Source of the DNA: an uncultured Microbacterium sp.
GTDB taxonomy: Bacteria > Actinomycetota > Actinomycetes > Actinomycetales > Microbacteriaceae
Direction of reading: 5' to 3'
Length of the DNA stretch: 35,312 bases
NCBI GenBank assembly: GCA_913774845.1
Contig: CAJYJO010000051.1
Location: 1 to 35,312 of the forward strand
Every line of letters begins with the position of its first letter. Positions within the stretch are counted from its first letter, which is position 1. This document shows positions 1 through 8,111 of the stretch, one piece after another. A model generated the notes under the pieces. It was not told the origin of the DNA. It did no database searches and worked only from the letters and a program-made list of their open reading frames with translations. A program made the position numbers and the translations under genes.

Positions 1-2
1 TC

Positions 3-965
3 GTCAGCGGGGCCGCGTTCGGGATCGACCGCGTCGGTGACGGTTCCGAGGAGTGGCTCGAACGTGAGCTTCTCGGCGCTGTCGATGGGCAGGCGCGCGC
101 CGCGGTCGCCGCCGCCACCCCAGGCGCTGGCGCAGTCGCGGGCACAGCCGCAGGCGCGGGCGCGAGCTCGAGCGCAGCCACAGCCCTCGGCGCGGGCGCG
201 GGCGCAGCGGCAGCCGCAGCCGCAAGCGCGAGCGCAACCCAGGGCGCGGGAGCGAGCGCAGCCGCAGCCGCAGCCGCAGTCGCAGCCGCAGCCGCAGCTG
301 ATCTTCGCAGCGCCGACCAGGTGCGGGCCGACATCCTCGCCGACCTCCTCCTCACCGCCGCCCCCGACGCCGACCCCACCCGGATCGACGACGGCCCCGG
401 AGCGCTCGGCGCGATCCGAGCCCGGGTGCAGGTCGTCGTCCCGGCGCTGTCGGTTCTCGATCCGGCGCGGGAGAACATCGACCCCGCCGAACTCGTCGGA
501 CACGGCCCCATCGACATCCACACCGCCCAACGCCTCGCCGAGACGACAAGGGTGCCCTGGGACCGAGTCCTCACCCACCCCGTCACCGGGGCCGTACTCT
601 GCACCGACACCTACCAACGGACCGCCGCAATCGACCGATACCTCCGCGCCCGCGACCGACACTGCCGGTGGCCCGGCTGCACCGCCCCCGCCGTCCGCTG
701 CGAAGTCGACCACAACCTCGACTACGCCCTCGGCGGCAAAACCCACGTGTGCAACCTCTGCCACTTCTGCCAACGCCACCACACCCAGAAACAATTCACC
801 CGCTGGCAGGTCAGACAACTCCCCGGCGGGGTCATCGAGTTCACCTCACCCACCGGGCGGATCTACACCGACCACCCACTCCCATACTCACCAGCCGTGC
901 GATTCACGACCGACGACCCGCCGACGCCGCCCCGCCCTCAGGATCGAGAACCGATGCCGTTCTGA
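3..965 (+). CDS. HNH endonuclease-domain protein (DUF222/13E12 family), 5'-truncated by the window
   Basis: The frame is open from base 3 to the stop at 963-965 (at least 320 residues), so the start lies outside the window. The C-terminal ~120 residues carry a typical HNH nuclease domain: a CRWPGC knuckle, then CEVDH, GGKTHVCNLC and FCQRHH. These supply the histidine and cysteine ligands of a zinc-bound HNH fold. The part before it (LVGHGPIDIHTAQRLAE) resembles the DUF222 portion that precedes HNH in the actinobacterial 13E12 repeat family. Between the first ~37 visible residues and the DUF222-like part lies a roughly 60-residue Ala/Gly/Ser linker encoded by a GC-rich microsatellite. Members of this family are often multi-copy in Microbacteriaceae; their substrate and role are not established. 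The family assignment is firm; the activity is inferred from motifs only. Confidence 0.85.
   Translation, partial: VSGAAFGIDRVGDGSEEWLERELLGAVDGQARAAVAAATPGAGAVAGTAAGAGASSSAATALGAGAGAAAAAAASASATQGAGASAAAAAAAVAAAAAADLRSADQVRADILADLLLTAAPDADPTRIDDGPGALGAIRARVQVVVPALSVLDPARENIDPAELVGHGPIDIHTAQRLAETTRVPWDRVLTHPVTGAVLCTDTYQRTAAIDRYLRARDRHCRWPGCTAPAVRCEVDHNLDYALGGKTHVCNLCHFCQRHHTQKQFTRWQVRQLPGGVIEFTSPTGRIYTDHPLPYSPAVRFTTDDPPTPPRPQDREPMPF
124..300 (+). repeat. In-frame GC microsatellite encoding an Ala-rich linker
   Basis: This stretch is built from short units such as gcgggc, gcgagc and gcagcc. It ends in seven near-perfect GCAGCC hexamers at 258-299. In the reading frame of the HNH gene it encodes almost only Ala, Gly and Ser, with runs of seven alanines. 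Because the unit is 6 bp, length changes keep the frame, so it can vary the linker length but would not switch the gene off. Confidence 0.85.
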
Positions 966-1175
966 CCGTCGCCGATCACCGCCTACGAATTCGACCGGGA
1001 CCCGCGGGGACCGAACGCGTCGCCCATGCCCACGCGTCCCCGCCCAAGCCCGCGTCCCGGACCGAGCGACACCGCTGCCCTCTTCACCCCTCTTTCGGGG
1101 CCGATATCCGATGCCGTTCTGACCGTCACCGATCACCGCCTATGAATTCAACCGGGACCTGTGGGGACCGAACGC
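951..1175 (+). repeat. Direct repeat duplicating the 3' end of the HNH gene (951-1018 and 1108-1175)
   Basis: Two 68-bp copies lie 157 bp apart and differ at about five positions by eye. Copy 1 starts in the last codons of the HNH gene (Pro-Met-Pro-Phe-stop) and runs into the downstream spacer. Copy 2 again contains the same Pro-Met-Pro-Phe-stop codons, although no gene reads into it. The arrangement looks like a relic of a partial tandem duplication of, or recombination between, HNH paralogues. Confidence 0.85.
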
Positions 1176-1372
1176 ACACCCAAGCCCGCGCCCCCGCCCC
1201 GCCCACGCCCAAGCCCCCGCCTCGCCCAAGCCCAAGTCCAAGCCCAAGCTCAAGCCCAAGTCCACGCCTCTCCCAAGCCCCCGCCCCGCGAAAGCCCACC
1301 CCTCGCCCAAGCCCGAGCCCACCCCTCACCCAAGCCCACGCCCTAGCCCCCGCCCCCGCCTCCGCGCCGACC
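1176..1372 (+). repeat. Non-coding low-complexity tract, 6-bp period (cccaag / GGGCTT)
   Basis: The spacer 966-1409 holds no gene I can support. Its second half is a degenerate repeat of cccaag, cccacg and cccgcc units. Read on the minus strand it is a series of G-runs spaced by 2-3 bases (GGGCTT-like), a pattern compatible with G-quadruplex formation. Several reading frames are open here only because the tract lacks A/T-rich stops; their translations are simple Pro/Lys/Ala/Gln repeats. Confidence 0.8.
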
Positions 1373-1409
1373 GAACGCCCCCTTCACCCCGCCCTGCCAG
1401 GATGGACGG

Positions 1410-2222
1410 GTGCCCGACCATGACATCCGCCTGATCGCCGTCGACATGGACGGAACCCTCCTCGACGCCGACGGCAAGATCCCCGCTCCCCTCTGGGAGA
1501 TGCTGCCGCGCCTGGCGGAACGTGACGTGTCCTTCGTGCCCGCCTCCGGGCGCCAGATGGCGACGCTTCAGCAGGCGTTCGGCGCTGCCTCGAGCGAGAT
1601 GACGTTCATCGCCGAGAACGGCGCATACGTCGTCCGAGCGGGCGAGGAGGTGGCTGCCGACGTGATCGAGCCCGCCGTGGTCGAGCGCGCCATCCACCAC
1701 CTCCGTCACCTGGTCGCTGACGGCTACGATCTCGGCGTCGTCGTCTGCGGCAAGCGTTCCGCCTACATCGAGCGCACCGACGGCACCTTCCCCGCGCACG
1801 CGGCGACCTACTACGCCGCGCTCGATGCCGTCGACGACCTGCTCGATATCGACGACGACGTCCTCAAGATCGCGATCTACGACTTCGCACCCGCCGAGGA
1901 CAGCGTCGGACGCGCCCTCGATGAGATCGCCGCGACGCACCGCGTGGTCGTCTCGGCCCGCCACTGGGTCGACATCATGAACCCCGGTGTCGACAAGGGC
2001 GCCGCCCTGCGCCGCCTGCAGGACGCCCTGAGCATCGCGCCGGCCCAGACGGCCGCCTTCGGCGACTACCTGAACGACCTCGAGATGCTCGACGCCGCGG
2101 AATGGTCCTACGCGATGCAGAACGCCCACCCCGAGGTCGTTGCCCGCGCCCGCCACCGGGCACCCTCGAACGCCGACCACGGTGTCCTCACCACGATCGC
2201 AGAGCTGTTCCCGGCATCCTGA
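1410..2222 (+). CDS. Cof-type HAD-superfamily phosphatase
   Basis: This 270-residue protein belongs to the Cof/YbjI-like branch of the haloacid dehalogenase superfamily. These are cytosolic, Mg-dependent phosphatases of sugar phosphates or related metabolites. Motif I is DMDGT at residues 12-16 (Asp12 the predicted nucleophile, Asp14 the acid/base). A C-terminal GVDKGAAL segment supplies the motif III lysine region, and FGDYLNDLEML is motif IV. The stretch between motif I and the GVDKG segment is the type-II (C2) cap. The start is the GTG at 1410: it lies exactly 6 nt after a CAGGAT -10-like hexamer (1398-1403), matching the leaderless pattern seen elsewhere in the window, and no Shine-Dalgarno sequence is present. 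The substrate cannot be told from sequence. The next gene starts 143 bp downstream. Confidence 0.88.
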   Translation: MPDHDIRLIAVDMDGTLLDADGKIPAPLWEMLPRLAERDVSFVPASGRQMATLQQAFGAASSEMTFIAENGAYVVRAGEEVAADVIEPAVVERAIHHLRHLVADGYDLGVVVCGKRSAYIERTDGTFPAHAATYYAALDAVDDLLDIDDDVLKIAIYDFAPAEDSVGRALDEIAATHRVVVSARHWVDIMNPGVDKGAALRRLQDALSIAPAQTAAFGDYLNDLEMLDAAEWSYAMQNAHPEVVARARHRAPSNADHGVLTTIAELFPAS

Positions 2223-2365
2223 GCGACGGGCGTCCTCCCCGCGCACCGGCGAGCCGCAAAGCGCAGACGATTGGGTCATCACGGCTGAGGTCCGCCAAGC
2301 TGAGGCCGTGCGCGGGGGCGCACGGAGAGCGTCGACGTCGAGGTCGTCGCCTCAGAGGGGAAAAC

Positions 2366-3013
2366 ATGTCTGAGTCGGCTCTGCCCGCTGCCGGGTGGTA
2401 TCCAGCGTCGCACGCGAACGGAGAGCTTCGTTACTGGGACGGGTCCGCCTGGACGCAGCCCGTCGCGCCGCGCCTGAGCTTCATGAAGCGCACCGTCACG
2501 AGAAGGACCGGAGCCATCGTGGCGGGTTCGACCCTCGTCGCCGGTGTGCTGCTCGGTGCAGGGCTCGGCTCGTCCGGGTCGGCCTCGCAGATGGCATCGC
2601 TTGCGTCGCAGGTCTCCTCCCTCGAGACGGAGGTGACCGAGGCCGCGGAGACGGTCACGGACGCCAGCAGCGAGGTCGAGGAGGCGGTCGCGCAACTCGC
2701 CGCCGCGCGGGCGGAGGTCACGCGCGTCCAGGGCCAGCTCGACGCGTCGACGGCGACCGTCAGCGAGATGCAGACGGCGGCCACCGCGGCTCAGGCGGAG
2801 TTGGATTCGCGCGCCGCGCAGATCGCCGACCTGCAGGGCAAGGTTTCAGCCCAGCAGTCCGCGCCCGCACCGGCACAGCCGGCGGCTCCGACCACCACGT
2901 ACTTCGAGAACTGTTCGTCCGCGCGCGCAGCCGGCGCGGCGCCGGTCCGTCGGGGCGATCCCGGGTACGGAAAGCACCTCGATCGGGACGGCGACGGCGT
3001 CGGCTGCGAGTAG
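2366..3013 (+). CDS. DUF2510 - membrane anchor - coiled coil - Excalibur domain protein
   Basis: This 215-residue protein has a modular layout. Residues ~9-30 form a DUF2510 motif (GWYPAS...LRYWDGSAWT). A single membrane segment follows at ~47-70. A long Ala/Glu/Ser-rich coiled coil runs from ~73 to 163, then a Pro/Ala linker, and a C-terminal Excalibur domain at ~178-215. The last contains an EF-hand-like DRDGDGVGCE calcium loop and two conserved cysteines. The topology suggests an N-terminal cytoplasmic DUF2510 part with coiled coil and Excalibur domain outside the cell. Excalibur domains are calcium-binding modules of surface proteins; the exact role here is unknown. The ATG at 2366 is preceded by a good ribosome site (agagggga, ~2354-2361), which decides against longer upstream in-frame starts. 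The minus-strand PLP-enzyme gene ends 8 bp beyond, convergently. Confidence 0.8.
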   Translation: MSESALPAAGWYPASHANGELRYWDGSAWTQPVAPRLSFMKRTVTRRTGAIVAGSTLVAGVLLGAGLGSSGSASQMASLASQVSSLETEVTEAAETVTDASSEVEEAVAQLAAARAEVTRVQGQLDASTATVSEMQTAATAAQAELDSRAAQIADLQGKVSAQQSAPAPAQPAAPTTTYFENCSSARAAGAAPVRRGDPGYGKHLDRDGDGVGCE

Positions 3014-3021
3014 GCCGCGCG

Positions 3022-4224
3022 TCAGACGCCCGACGCCTCCAGCGCCGCCCCGAGGTCGGCGATGAGGTCACCGGCGTCCTCAAGGCCCACCGATAGGCGC
3101 AGGTGACCGTACCGGCGGAACTCGTCGGGGTAGGTCGCCGTGCGCGGACCGTCCGCGGCGGTGTGCACGATCAGGCTGTCGTCGTGTCCCAGCGAGAAGC
3201 CCGAGGTGATGAGGCGCAGCTGCGCGACGAAGCGGTTCTGCGCGTCCGGGTCGCCGGTCACCGCGAACGCCATCATCCCGCCGAAGTCCTCCCCGCCGAA
3301 CTGGCGGCGAGCGAGCTCGTGCTGCGGATGCGAGGGCAGGCCCGGATAGGCGACGAACGCGACGCGGTCGTCCTCCGCGAGGAACTCGGCCACCCGCTGC
3401 GCCGACGCGAAGTGCTGGCGAAGGCGGAGGGGGAGGGTCACCGACCCGCGCTGGATGAGCCACGCGTTGAACGGGGAGATCACTCCTCCGACGTCGACCA
3501 TCGCGTCGGCTTTGATGGGCTCGATCAGTTCCGTCCGTCCGATGACGGCCCCGCCCATCGCATCGCCGTGCCCGTTGATGTACTTCGTCAGCGAGTGCAC
3601 GACGAGATCGGCGCCGTCGGCGAGCGGACGGTAGAAGGGCGGCGGCGTGAACGTCGAATCGACCATCAGGATGGCCCCGCCCTCGTGGGCGATGTCGGCG
3701 AGCAGAGCGACGTCCGCGACCTTGGTCGTGGGATTGGCGATGGCCTCGACGCACACGAGACGGGTCTCGGGACGCATCGCCGCGCGCACGGCATCCGGAT
3801 CGGAGACGTCGACGAACGTCGCCTCGATGCCGTACCGGCGGGGGAGCAGCTCGGTCCACAGCCGCCAGGTCGCTTCGTAGACGACGTCGCTGACGACGAC
3901 GTGATCGCCCGCTCGCACGTGCGTGAAGAACACCGCGTGCAGCGCTGCGACCCCGGATGCCAGTGCCACCGCGTCCTCGCCGTGCTCGAGAGCCGCGAGC
4001 TTGCGCTCCAGAGCCTGCTGGTTGACGCCCGTGTTGCGCGTGTAGAGGCCGGGCGCGGTCGCCGACCAGCTGATCTCGCTGGGATCGTCGGGCAGGGCGA
4101 AGGAGTTCGACATCACGAGGGGTGTGCGCAGCGCTCGGGTGCTGTCGAGCTCGATGCCGCCGTGCACAGCGAGGCTCGCCTCGGCGAGGGTGTCGCTGAC
4201 GGTGCGGTCGGGGCGATCGGCCAT
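3022..4224 (-). CDS. Cys/Met-metabolism PLP-dependent enzyme (cystathionine gamma-synthase/lyase family)
   Basis: This 400-residue protein has the full length and hallmarks of the Cys/Met metabolism PLP family. These are an N-terminal substrate/PLP loop with YTRNTG, ALASGVAALH for the phosphate-binding region, an ANPTTKVAD variant of the family's ESxxNP motif, DSTF, the PLP lysine Lys214 in VHSLTKYINGHGD, and a C-terminal RLSVGLED. The family covers transsulfuration (cystathionine gamma-synthase, cystathionine lyases), O-acyl-homoserine sulfhydrylation and methionine gamma-lyase. I cannot choose between them from sequence alone. A strong ribosome site (AGGAAGGA, 4232-4239) lies 7 nt before the ATG. 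It is divergent from an amino-acid permease gene (start 4351), which suggests uptake or use of an amino acid, but this is inference. Confidence 0.88.
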   Translation of the reverse strand: MADRPDRTVSDTLAEASLAVHGGIELDSTRALRTPLVMSNSFALPDDPSEISWSATAPGLYTRNTGVNQQALERKLAALEHGEDAVALASGVAALHAVFFTHVRAGDHVVVSDVVYEATWRLWTELLPRRYGIEATFVDVSDPDAVRAAMRPETRLVCVEAIANPTTKVADVALLADIAHEGGAILMVDSTFTPPPFYRPLADGADLVVHSLTKYINGHGDAMGGAVIGRTELIEPIKADAMVDVGGVISPFNAWLIQRGSVTLPLRLRQHFASAQRVAEFLAEDDRVAFVAYPGLPSHPQHELARRQFGGEDFGGMMAFAVTGDPDAQNRFVAQLRLITSGFSLGHDDSLIVHTAADGPRTATYPDEFRRYGHLRLSVGLEDAGDLIADLGAALEASGV

Positions 4225-4350
4225 TCTGGCGTCCTTCCTGCCGCACCGGGGGGATTCGGTGCGCCCCGTTCAGCGTAGCCAGCGGTCATGAACTACTCTG
4301 ACCTGCGGTCGCCCGAATGCGCGGGCTCGACGACGAATGCGAGAAGCACC

Positions 4351-5802
4351 ATGAATCGACCCTCGGGTCCCTCCGTCGAGACCGCCGGAACGACCGAGCC
4401 GCGGCAGCTCCGCCGGGCGATGAATGCCCGCCACCTCGTCATGATCGCCCTTGGCGGCGTCATCGGGTCGGGACTGTTCCTCAGCTCGGGCTACACGATC
4501 GCGCAGGCGGGTCCGCTCGGCGCCGTGCTCGCCTATCTGCTCGGCGCGTTCGTGGTGTGGCTCGTCATGGTGTGCCTGGGCGAGCTCGCGGTCACCTACC
4601 CCGTGTCGGGTTCGATCCACATCTACGCCGCCCGGACGATGGGGCCCGCGACCGGATTCGCCACGGCGTGGCTGTACTGGCTGTGCTGGGTGGTGGCTCT
4701 GGGGTCCGAGTTCACGGCATCCGGAATCCTCATGCAGCGCTGGTTCCCGAACGTCGACGTGTGGGTGTGGTGCGTGGTCTTCGCGGCGGTGCTGTTCACC
4801 TTGAACGCCATCTCGGCGCGCGTGTTCGGCGAGACGGAGTTCTGGTTCGCCCTCATCAAGGTCCTGGCGATCGTCGCGCTCATCGTCCTCGGCGGTATGG
4901 CCATCTTCGGGTTCACCCCGCTGTCGTCCGAGCCGCACGAGGCAGTGCTGCTCAGCAACTTCGTCACGCCCGAGGGGCTCCTGCCCGCCGGTCTCGGCGG
5001 GGTGCTCATCACCTCGCTCGCGGTGTTCTACGCCTTCAGCGGAGCGGAGATCGTCGGTGTCGCCGCGGGCGAGACGAAGGACCCGGCCCGCAACATCCCG
5101 CGCGCGCTGCGCTCGACGGTGCTGCGCCTGCTGGTGCTGTTCGTGGGCTCGATTATCGTCATCGCCGCCCTTCTGCCGTACGACAAGGCGGGCGTCAGCG
5201 AGAGCCCCTTCGTCGAGGTGTTCGACATCGTCGGCGTGCCGTACGCCGCCGACATCATGAACTTCGTCGTCATCACGGCGCTGCTCTCGGTGGGCAACAG
5301 CGGGCTCTACTCGTGCGCCCGCATGCTTTTCTCGCTCGCCGAGGAGGGCTACGCGCCGCGCGCCTTCACCAAGCTGACCCGGCGCGGCATCCCCATGATC
5401 GCCCTGCTCGTCAGCCTCGCGATCGGCCTCGTGTCGCTGATCACGAGCGTCGTCGCCGCCGAGACGGTGTACATCGTGCTCGTGTCGATCGCCGGCTTCG
5501 CGGCGGTGGCCGTGTGGATGGCGATCGTCGCCGCGCAGTTCTTCCACCGGCGCGCGTTCCTGCGCGAGGGCGGCGATCTCTCCTCGCTCGCCTACCGCAC
5601 GCCGTTCTACCCGCTCGTGCCGATCCTCGCGTTCGTGCTGCTGACCGCGTCGATCGTCGCGATCGCGTTCGACCCGAACCAGGTCGCCGCCCTGTACTTC
5701 GGCATCCCGTTCGTGGGTCTGTGCTACCTCTTCTTCTGGTTGCGCTACGGACGCAAGGGCATCACGCCCACCCGCCGGGACGAAGAGGCGCCGGTCGCCT
5801 GA
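4351..5802 (+). CDS. Amino-acid permease, APC superfamily (AAT family)
   Basis: This 483-residue, 12-helix inner-membrane transporter has the diagnostic first-helix motif GGVIGSGLFLSSG with the unwound Gly-rich substrate site. A second conserved block, FSGAEIVGVAAGETKDP, lies in helix 6 and the following loop. It belongs to the AAT group (asparagine, GABA, aromatic and proline-type permeases) and imports an amino acid with protons. The frame is open from an ATG at 4288, but that start lacks a ribosome site and adds a 21-residue hydrophilic tail. The ATG at 4351, with gagaag just upstream (4339-4344), is preferred. It is divergent from the PLP-enzyme gene (126 bp between starts), and the amine oxidase gene follows on the same strand after a 118-bp spacer with its own promoter. 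Substrate is not predictable with confidence. Confidence 0.87.
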   Translation: MNRPSGPSVETAGTTEPRQLRRAMNARHLVMIALGGVIGSGLFLSSGYTIAQAGPLGAVLAYLLGAFVVWLVMVCLGELAVTYPVSGSIHIYAARTMGPATGFATAWLYWLCWVVALGSEFTASGILMQRWFPNVDVWVWCVVFAAVLFTLNAISARVFGETEFWFALIKVLAIVALIVLGGMAIFGFTPLSSEPHEAVLLSNFVTPEGLLPAGLGGVLITSLAVFYAFSGAEIVGVAAGETKDPARNIPRALRSTVLRLLVLFVGSIIVIAALLPYDKAGVSESPFVEVFDIVGVPYAADIMNFVVITALLSVGNSGLYSCARMLFSLAEEGYAPRAFTKLTRRGIPMIALLVSLAIGLVSLITSVVAAETVYIVLVSIAGFAAVAVWMAIVAAQFFHRRAFLREGGDLSSLAYRTPFYPLVPILAFVLLTASIVAIAFDPNQVAALYFGIPFVGLCYLFFWLRYGRKGITPTRRDEEAPVA

Positions 5803-5884
5803 CCCGCCGCGGGCTGTACACGGCGTCCATCCCGCGCCTCCTCGCACGCCGGAGTGGCGGATGCCGCGGCCTCGCCGCCCGCAG

Positions 5885-5916
5885 TAGCGTCGCCGCAACA
5901 GCGAGCACGCGGGAGG
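5885..5916 (+). promoter_or_regulatory. -10 element and ribosome site of the amine oxidase gene
   Basis: TAGCGT at 5885-5890 fits a TANNNT -10 element. A GGGAGGA ribosome site follows at ~5910-5916 just before the ATG at 5921. Unlike many neighbours, this gene would therefore have a leader of about 25 nt. No convincing -35 hexamer is visible. Confidence 0.45.
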
Positions 5917-5920
5917 ATCC

Positions 5921-7243
5921 ATGGAGACCGTCGACGTCGTCGTCATCGGGGCGGGTGTGTCGGGGCTGGCTGCGGCGCGCCTGATCGCGCGAAGCGGACG
6001 CCGGGTGGTCGTGCTCGAAGCCCGTGACCGCGTGGGCGGGCGTGTCTTCACCGACCGTTCCGGTGGGCACGTCACCGACCGCGGAGCCTCGTGGATCCAC
6101 GGCATCCACGACAGCCCGGTCGCGGCGGCGGCCCGCGCCTTCGGCATGCCGATGGTCGAGTTCACCGTCGGCGGGTATCAGCCCGACTCCCGGCCGCTGA
6201 CCTATTTCGACGCACGCGGCCGGCGTCTGGAGGCGGACGCGGTGCGCCAGTACGCGGCCGACATCCGCACGCTGAACGTCGCCCTTGCAAAGATCATCGC
6301 CGCGGCGGGGGCCGAGGCGACTTACGGCGACGCGGTCGAGCGCGCGCTCGCTGAGCAGGACTGGGATGCCGAACGCAAGGAACGCGTCCGCGAGTACAAC
6401 GACCGCCGCGCCCAGGAGCAGTACGGCGTCGGCATGGGCGAGCTCGGCGCGCACGGCCTCGACGACGACACGGTGAACGGTGACGAGGTCGTCTTCCCCC
6501 GCGGGTACGACGAGCTCGCGACGAACCTCGCCGCCGGCCTCGACGTCCGTCTCGAGCACCTCGCCTCGCAGGTCGACCGCTCGAGCGAGGGCGTGACCGT
6601 CGTGACCGACCGCGGCGTCTTCCGTGCTCGACAGGTCGTCATCACCGTCCCCGTCGGCGTCCTCCAGGCCGGGGATCTCCTGATCGAGCCGCCGCTGCCC
6701 GAAGCCCATCAGCGAGCCCTCGGTCTTCTCCGCATGAACGCGTTCGAGAAGATCGTGCTGCGCTTCGCCGAACGGTTCTGGGATGCCGGGGTCTACGGCA
6801 TCCGTCAGCTCGGCGACGAGGGGGAGTGGTGGCACTCCTGGTACGACCTGGGCCGTCTGCACGACGAGCCGGCTCTGTTGACCTTCGCGGCGGGGCCTGC
6901 CGCGGTCGCCACGCGCACGTGGACCGACGAGGACATCGTCGCCTCGACCATGACCCAGCTGCGCCGCCTCTACGGCGACTCCGTCCCGGATCCGTCGAGC
7001 GCGATCGTCACCCGCTGGCAGGACGACCCCTTCTCGCGCGGCTCCTACGCGTTCATGCTCCCCGGCTCGGTCGGCGCCGACCACGACGATCTCGCCGAGC
7101 CCGTCGACGGCGTGCTCCATCTCGCCGGCGAGGCGACGTGGGGCGACGACCCGGCGACGGTTCCCGGTGCCCTGCTCTCGGGACACCGGGCGGCCCAGAA
7201 CGTGCTCGGCGCCGACATCCCCGTCAGCGAGCTCTGGGCCTGA
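5921..7243 (+). CDS. FAD-dependent amine oxidase (monoamine/polyamine oxidase family)
   Basis: This 440-residue flavoenzyme starts with the dinucleotide-binding motif VVVIGAGVSGLAAA (residues 7-20), followed by VVLEARDRVGGRVFT, the family's second conserved block. GASWIHG near residue 60 is typical of polyamine- and monoamine-oxidase relatives. The C-terminus has the FAD-closing block LHLAGEATWGDDPATVPGAL. The family oxidises primary or secondary amines to an imine, with O2 giving H2O2. There is no signal peptide, so it should be cytosolic. The ATG at 5921 has a close GGGAGGA ribosome site. The upstream permease could supply an amine or amino-acid substrate, but the genes have separate promoters. 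The stop is only 4 bp from that of the convergent sulfurtransferase gene. Confidence 0.88.
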   Translation: METVDVVVIGAGVSGLAAARLIARSGRRVVVLEARDRVGGRVFTDRSGGHVTDRGASWIHGIHDSPVAAAARAFGMPMVEFTVGGYQPDSRPLTYFDARGRRLEADAVRQYAADIRTLNVALAKIIAAAGAEATYGDAVERALAEQDWDAERKERVREYNDRRAQEQYGVGMGELGAHGLDDDTVNGDEVVFPRGYDELATNLAAGLDVRLEHLASQVDRSSEGVTVVTDRGVFRARQVVITVPVGVLQAGDLLIEPPLPEAHQRALGLLRMNAFEKIVLRFAERFWDAGVYGIRQLGDEGEWWHSWYDLGRLHDEPALLTFAAGPAAVATRTWTDEDIVASTMTQLRRLYGDSVPDPSSAIVTRWQDDPFSRGSYAFMLPGSVGADHDDLAEPVDGVLHLAGEATWGDDPATVPGALLSGHRAAQNVLGADIPVSELWA

Positions 7244-7247
7244 CCGG

Positions 7248-8111
7248 TCACCGCGGATCCGGGCCCGTCGCGACCGGCAGCTCGGGGTGGTTCGACCACT
7301 GGCTCCACGACCCCGGGAACACCCGCGGCTCGAAGCCGGCGAGGCTGAGCGCGACCGCCTGGTGCGCCGCGGTCACCCCCGACCCGCAGTAGACGCCGAT
7401 GCTCACGCCGTCTTCGGCGCCGAGCATGCGGAACCGCGCCCGCAGCTCCTCTGCGGATCGGAAGCGTCCGTCCTCGCCCACGTTGTCGGCGGTCGGCGCG
7501 CTCACGGCTCCGGGAATGTGACCCGCGCGCGGATCGATGGGCTCGGTCTCGCCGCGATAGCGCTCACCGGCCCGCGCGTCGAGGAGCAGTCCGTCCTCGG
7601 CGAACGCCGCGACCTCGTCGAGCGTGAGCGACGGCAGCGCGCCGTACGACAGGTCGACCGTTCCGGGCGCCGGGGTCTCGGCATCCCCCTTCTCGAGGTC
7701 GTAGCCGGCGTCGGTCCACGTGCGCAGCGCCCCGTCGAGGAGGCGCACGTCCGCGAACCCGGCGAAGCGCAGAAGCCACCAGGCGCGCGCGCTCGCCGTG
7801 TTCTTCGCGTCGTCGTAGACCACCACGGTGTCACCCCGGCTGATCCCCCAGCGACGGGCCGTGGATTGCAGCTCCTCGACCGAGGGGAGCGGGTGCCGAC
7901 CCTCGGTGGCGGGGGCGTGGTGGTCGGCGAGGTCCTCGTCGAGGGCGACGTACTGCGCGCCGGGGATGTGTCCGAAGCGATAGTCGGGGCGCCCGTCGGG
8001 TCGATCGAGCCGCCACCGCACGTCGAGCAGGCGGACCGGCCCGCCGTCGTCGTATCGCCCCGAGGTCAGGGCGTCGTGCAACTCTTCGGCGGTGGTGAGG
8101 ATCGAGGCCAT
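7248..8111 (-). CDS. Tandem-rhodanese sulfurtransferase (thiosulfate/3-mercaptopyruvate type)
   Basis: This 287-residue protein has two rhodanese domains, the normal arrangement for SseA/CysA-type enzymes. The N-terminal domain (LLDVRWRL...GHIPGAQYV, then YDDAKNTASARAWW) has Asp where an active rhodanese has Cys, so it is the inactive structural half. The C-terminal domain holds the catalytic Cys242 in VYCGSGVTA. The six-residue loop CGSGVT is closer to 3-mercaptopyruvate sulfurtransferases than to the CRKGVT loop of thiosulfate sulfurtransferases, but assignment from the loop alone is tentative. The ATG at 8111 follows a CAGACT -10-like hexamer by exactly 6 nt and has no ribosome site, so translation is probably leaderless; this rules out the much longer upstream open frame. 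Confidence 0.88.
   Translation of the reverse strand: MASILTTAEELHDALTSGRYDDGGPVRLLDVRWRLDRPDGRPDYRFGHIPGAQYVALDEDLADHHAPATEGRHPLPSVEELQSTARRWGISRGDTVVVYDDAKNTASARAWWLLRFAGFADVRLLDGALRTWTDAGYDLEKGDAETPAPGTVDLSYGALPSLTLDEVAAFAEDGLLLDARAGERYRGETEPIDPRAGHIPGAVSAPTADNVGEDGRFRSAEELRARFRMLGAEDGVSIGVYCGSGVTAAHQAVALSLAGFEPRVFPGSWSQWSNHPELPVATGPDPR

Noticed and set aside
1126-1346. Small open frames in the 6-bp-period tract
   Set aside because: All are translations of the simple repeat (Pro-Lys-Pro-Ala and Gly-Leu-Gly types) with no start signal.
4288-4350. Earlier ATG for the amino-acid permease
   Set aside because: No ribosome site, and the extra 21 residues are hydrophilic and unlike permease N-termini; the ATG at 4351 has a purine-rich site upstream.
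4270-6165. 631-codon minus-strand open frame across the permease gene
   Set aside because: Antisense to a motif-complete permease and the start of the amine oxidase; no start signals and a repetitive Arg/Asp/His-rich product.
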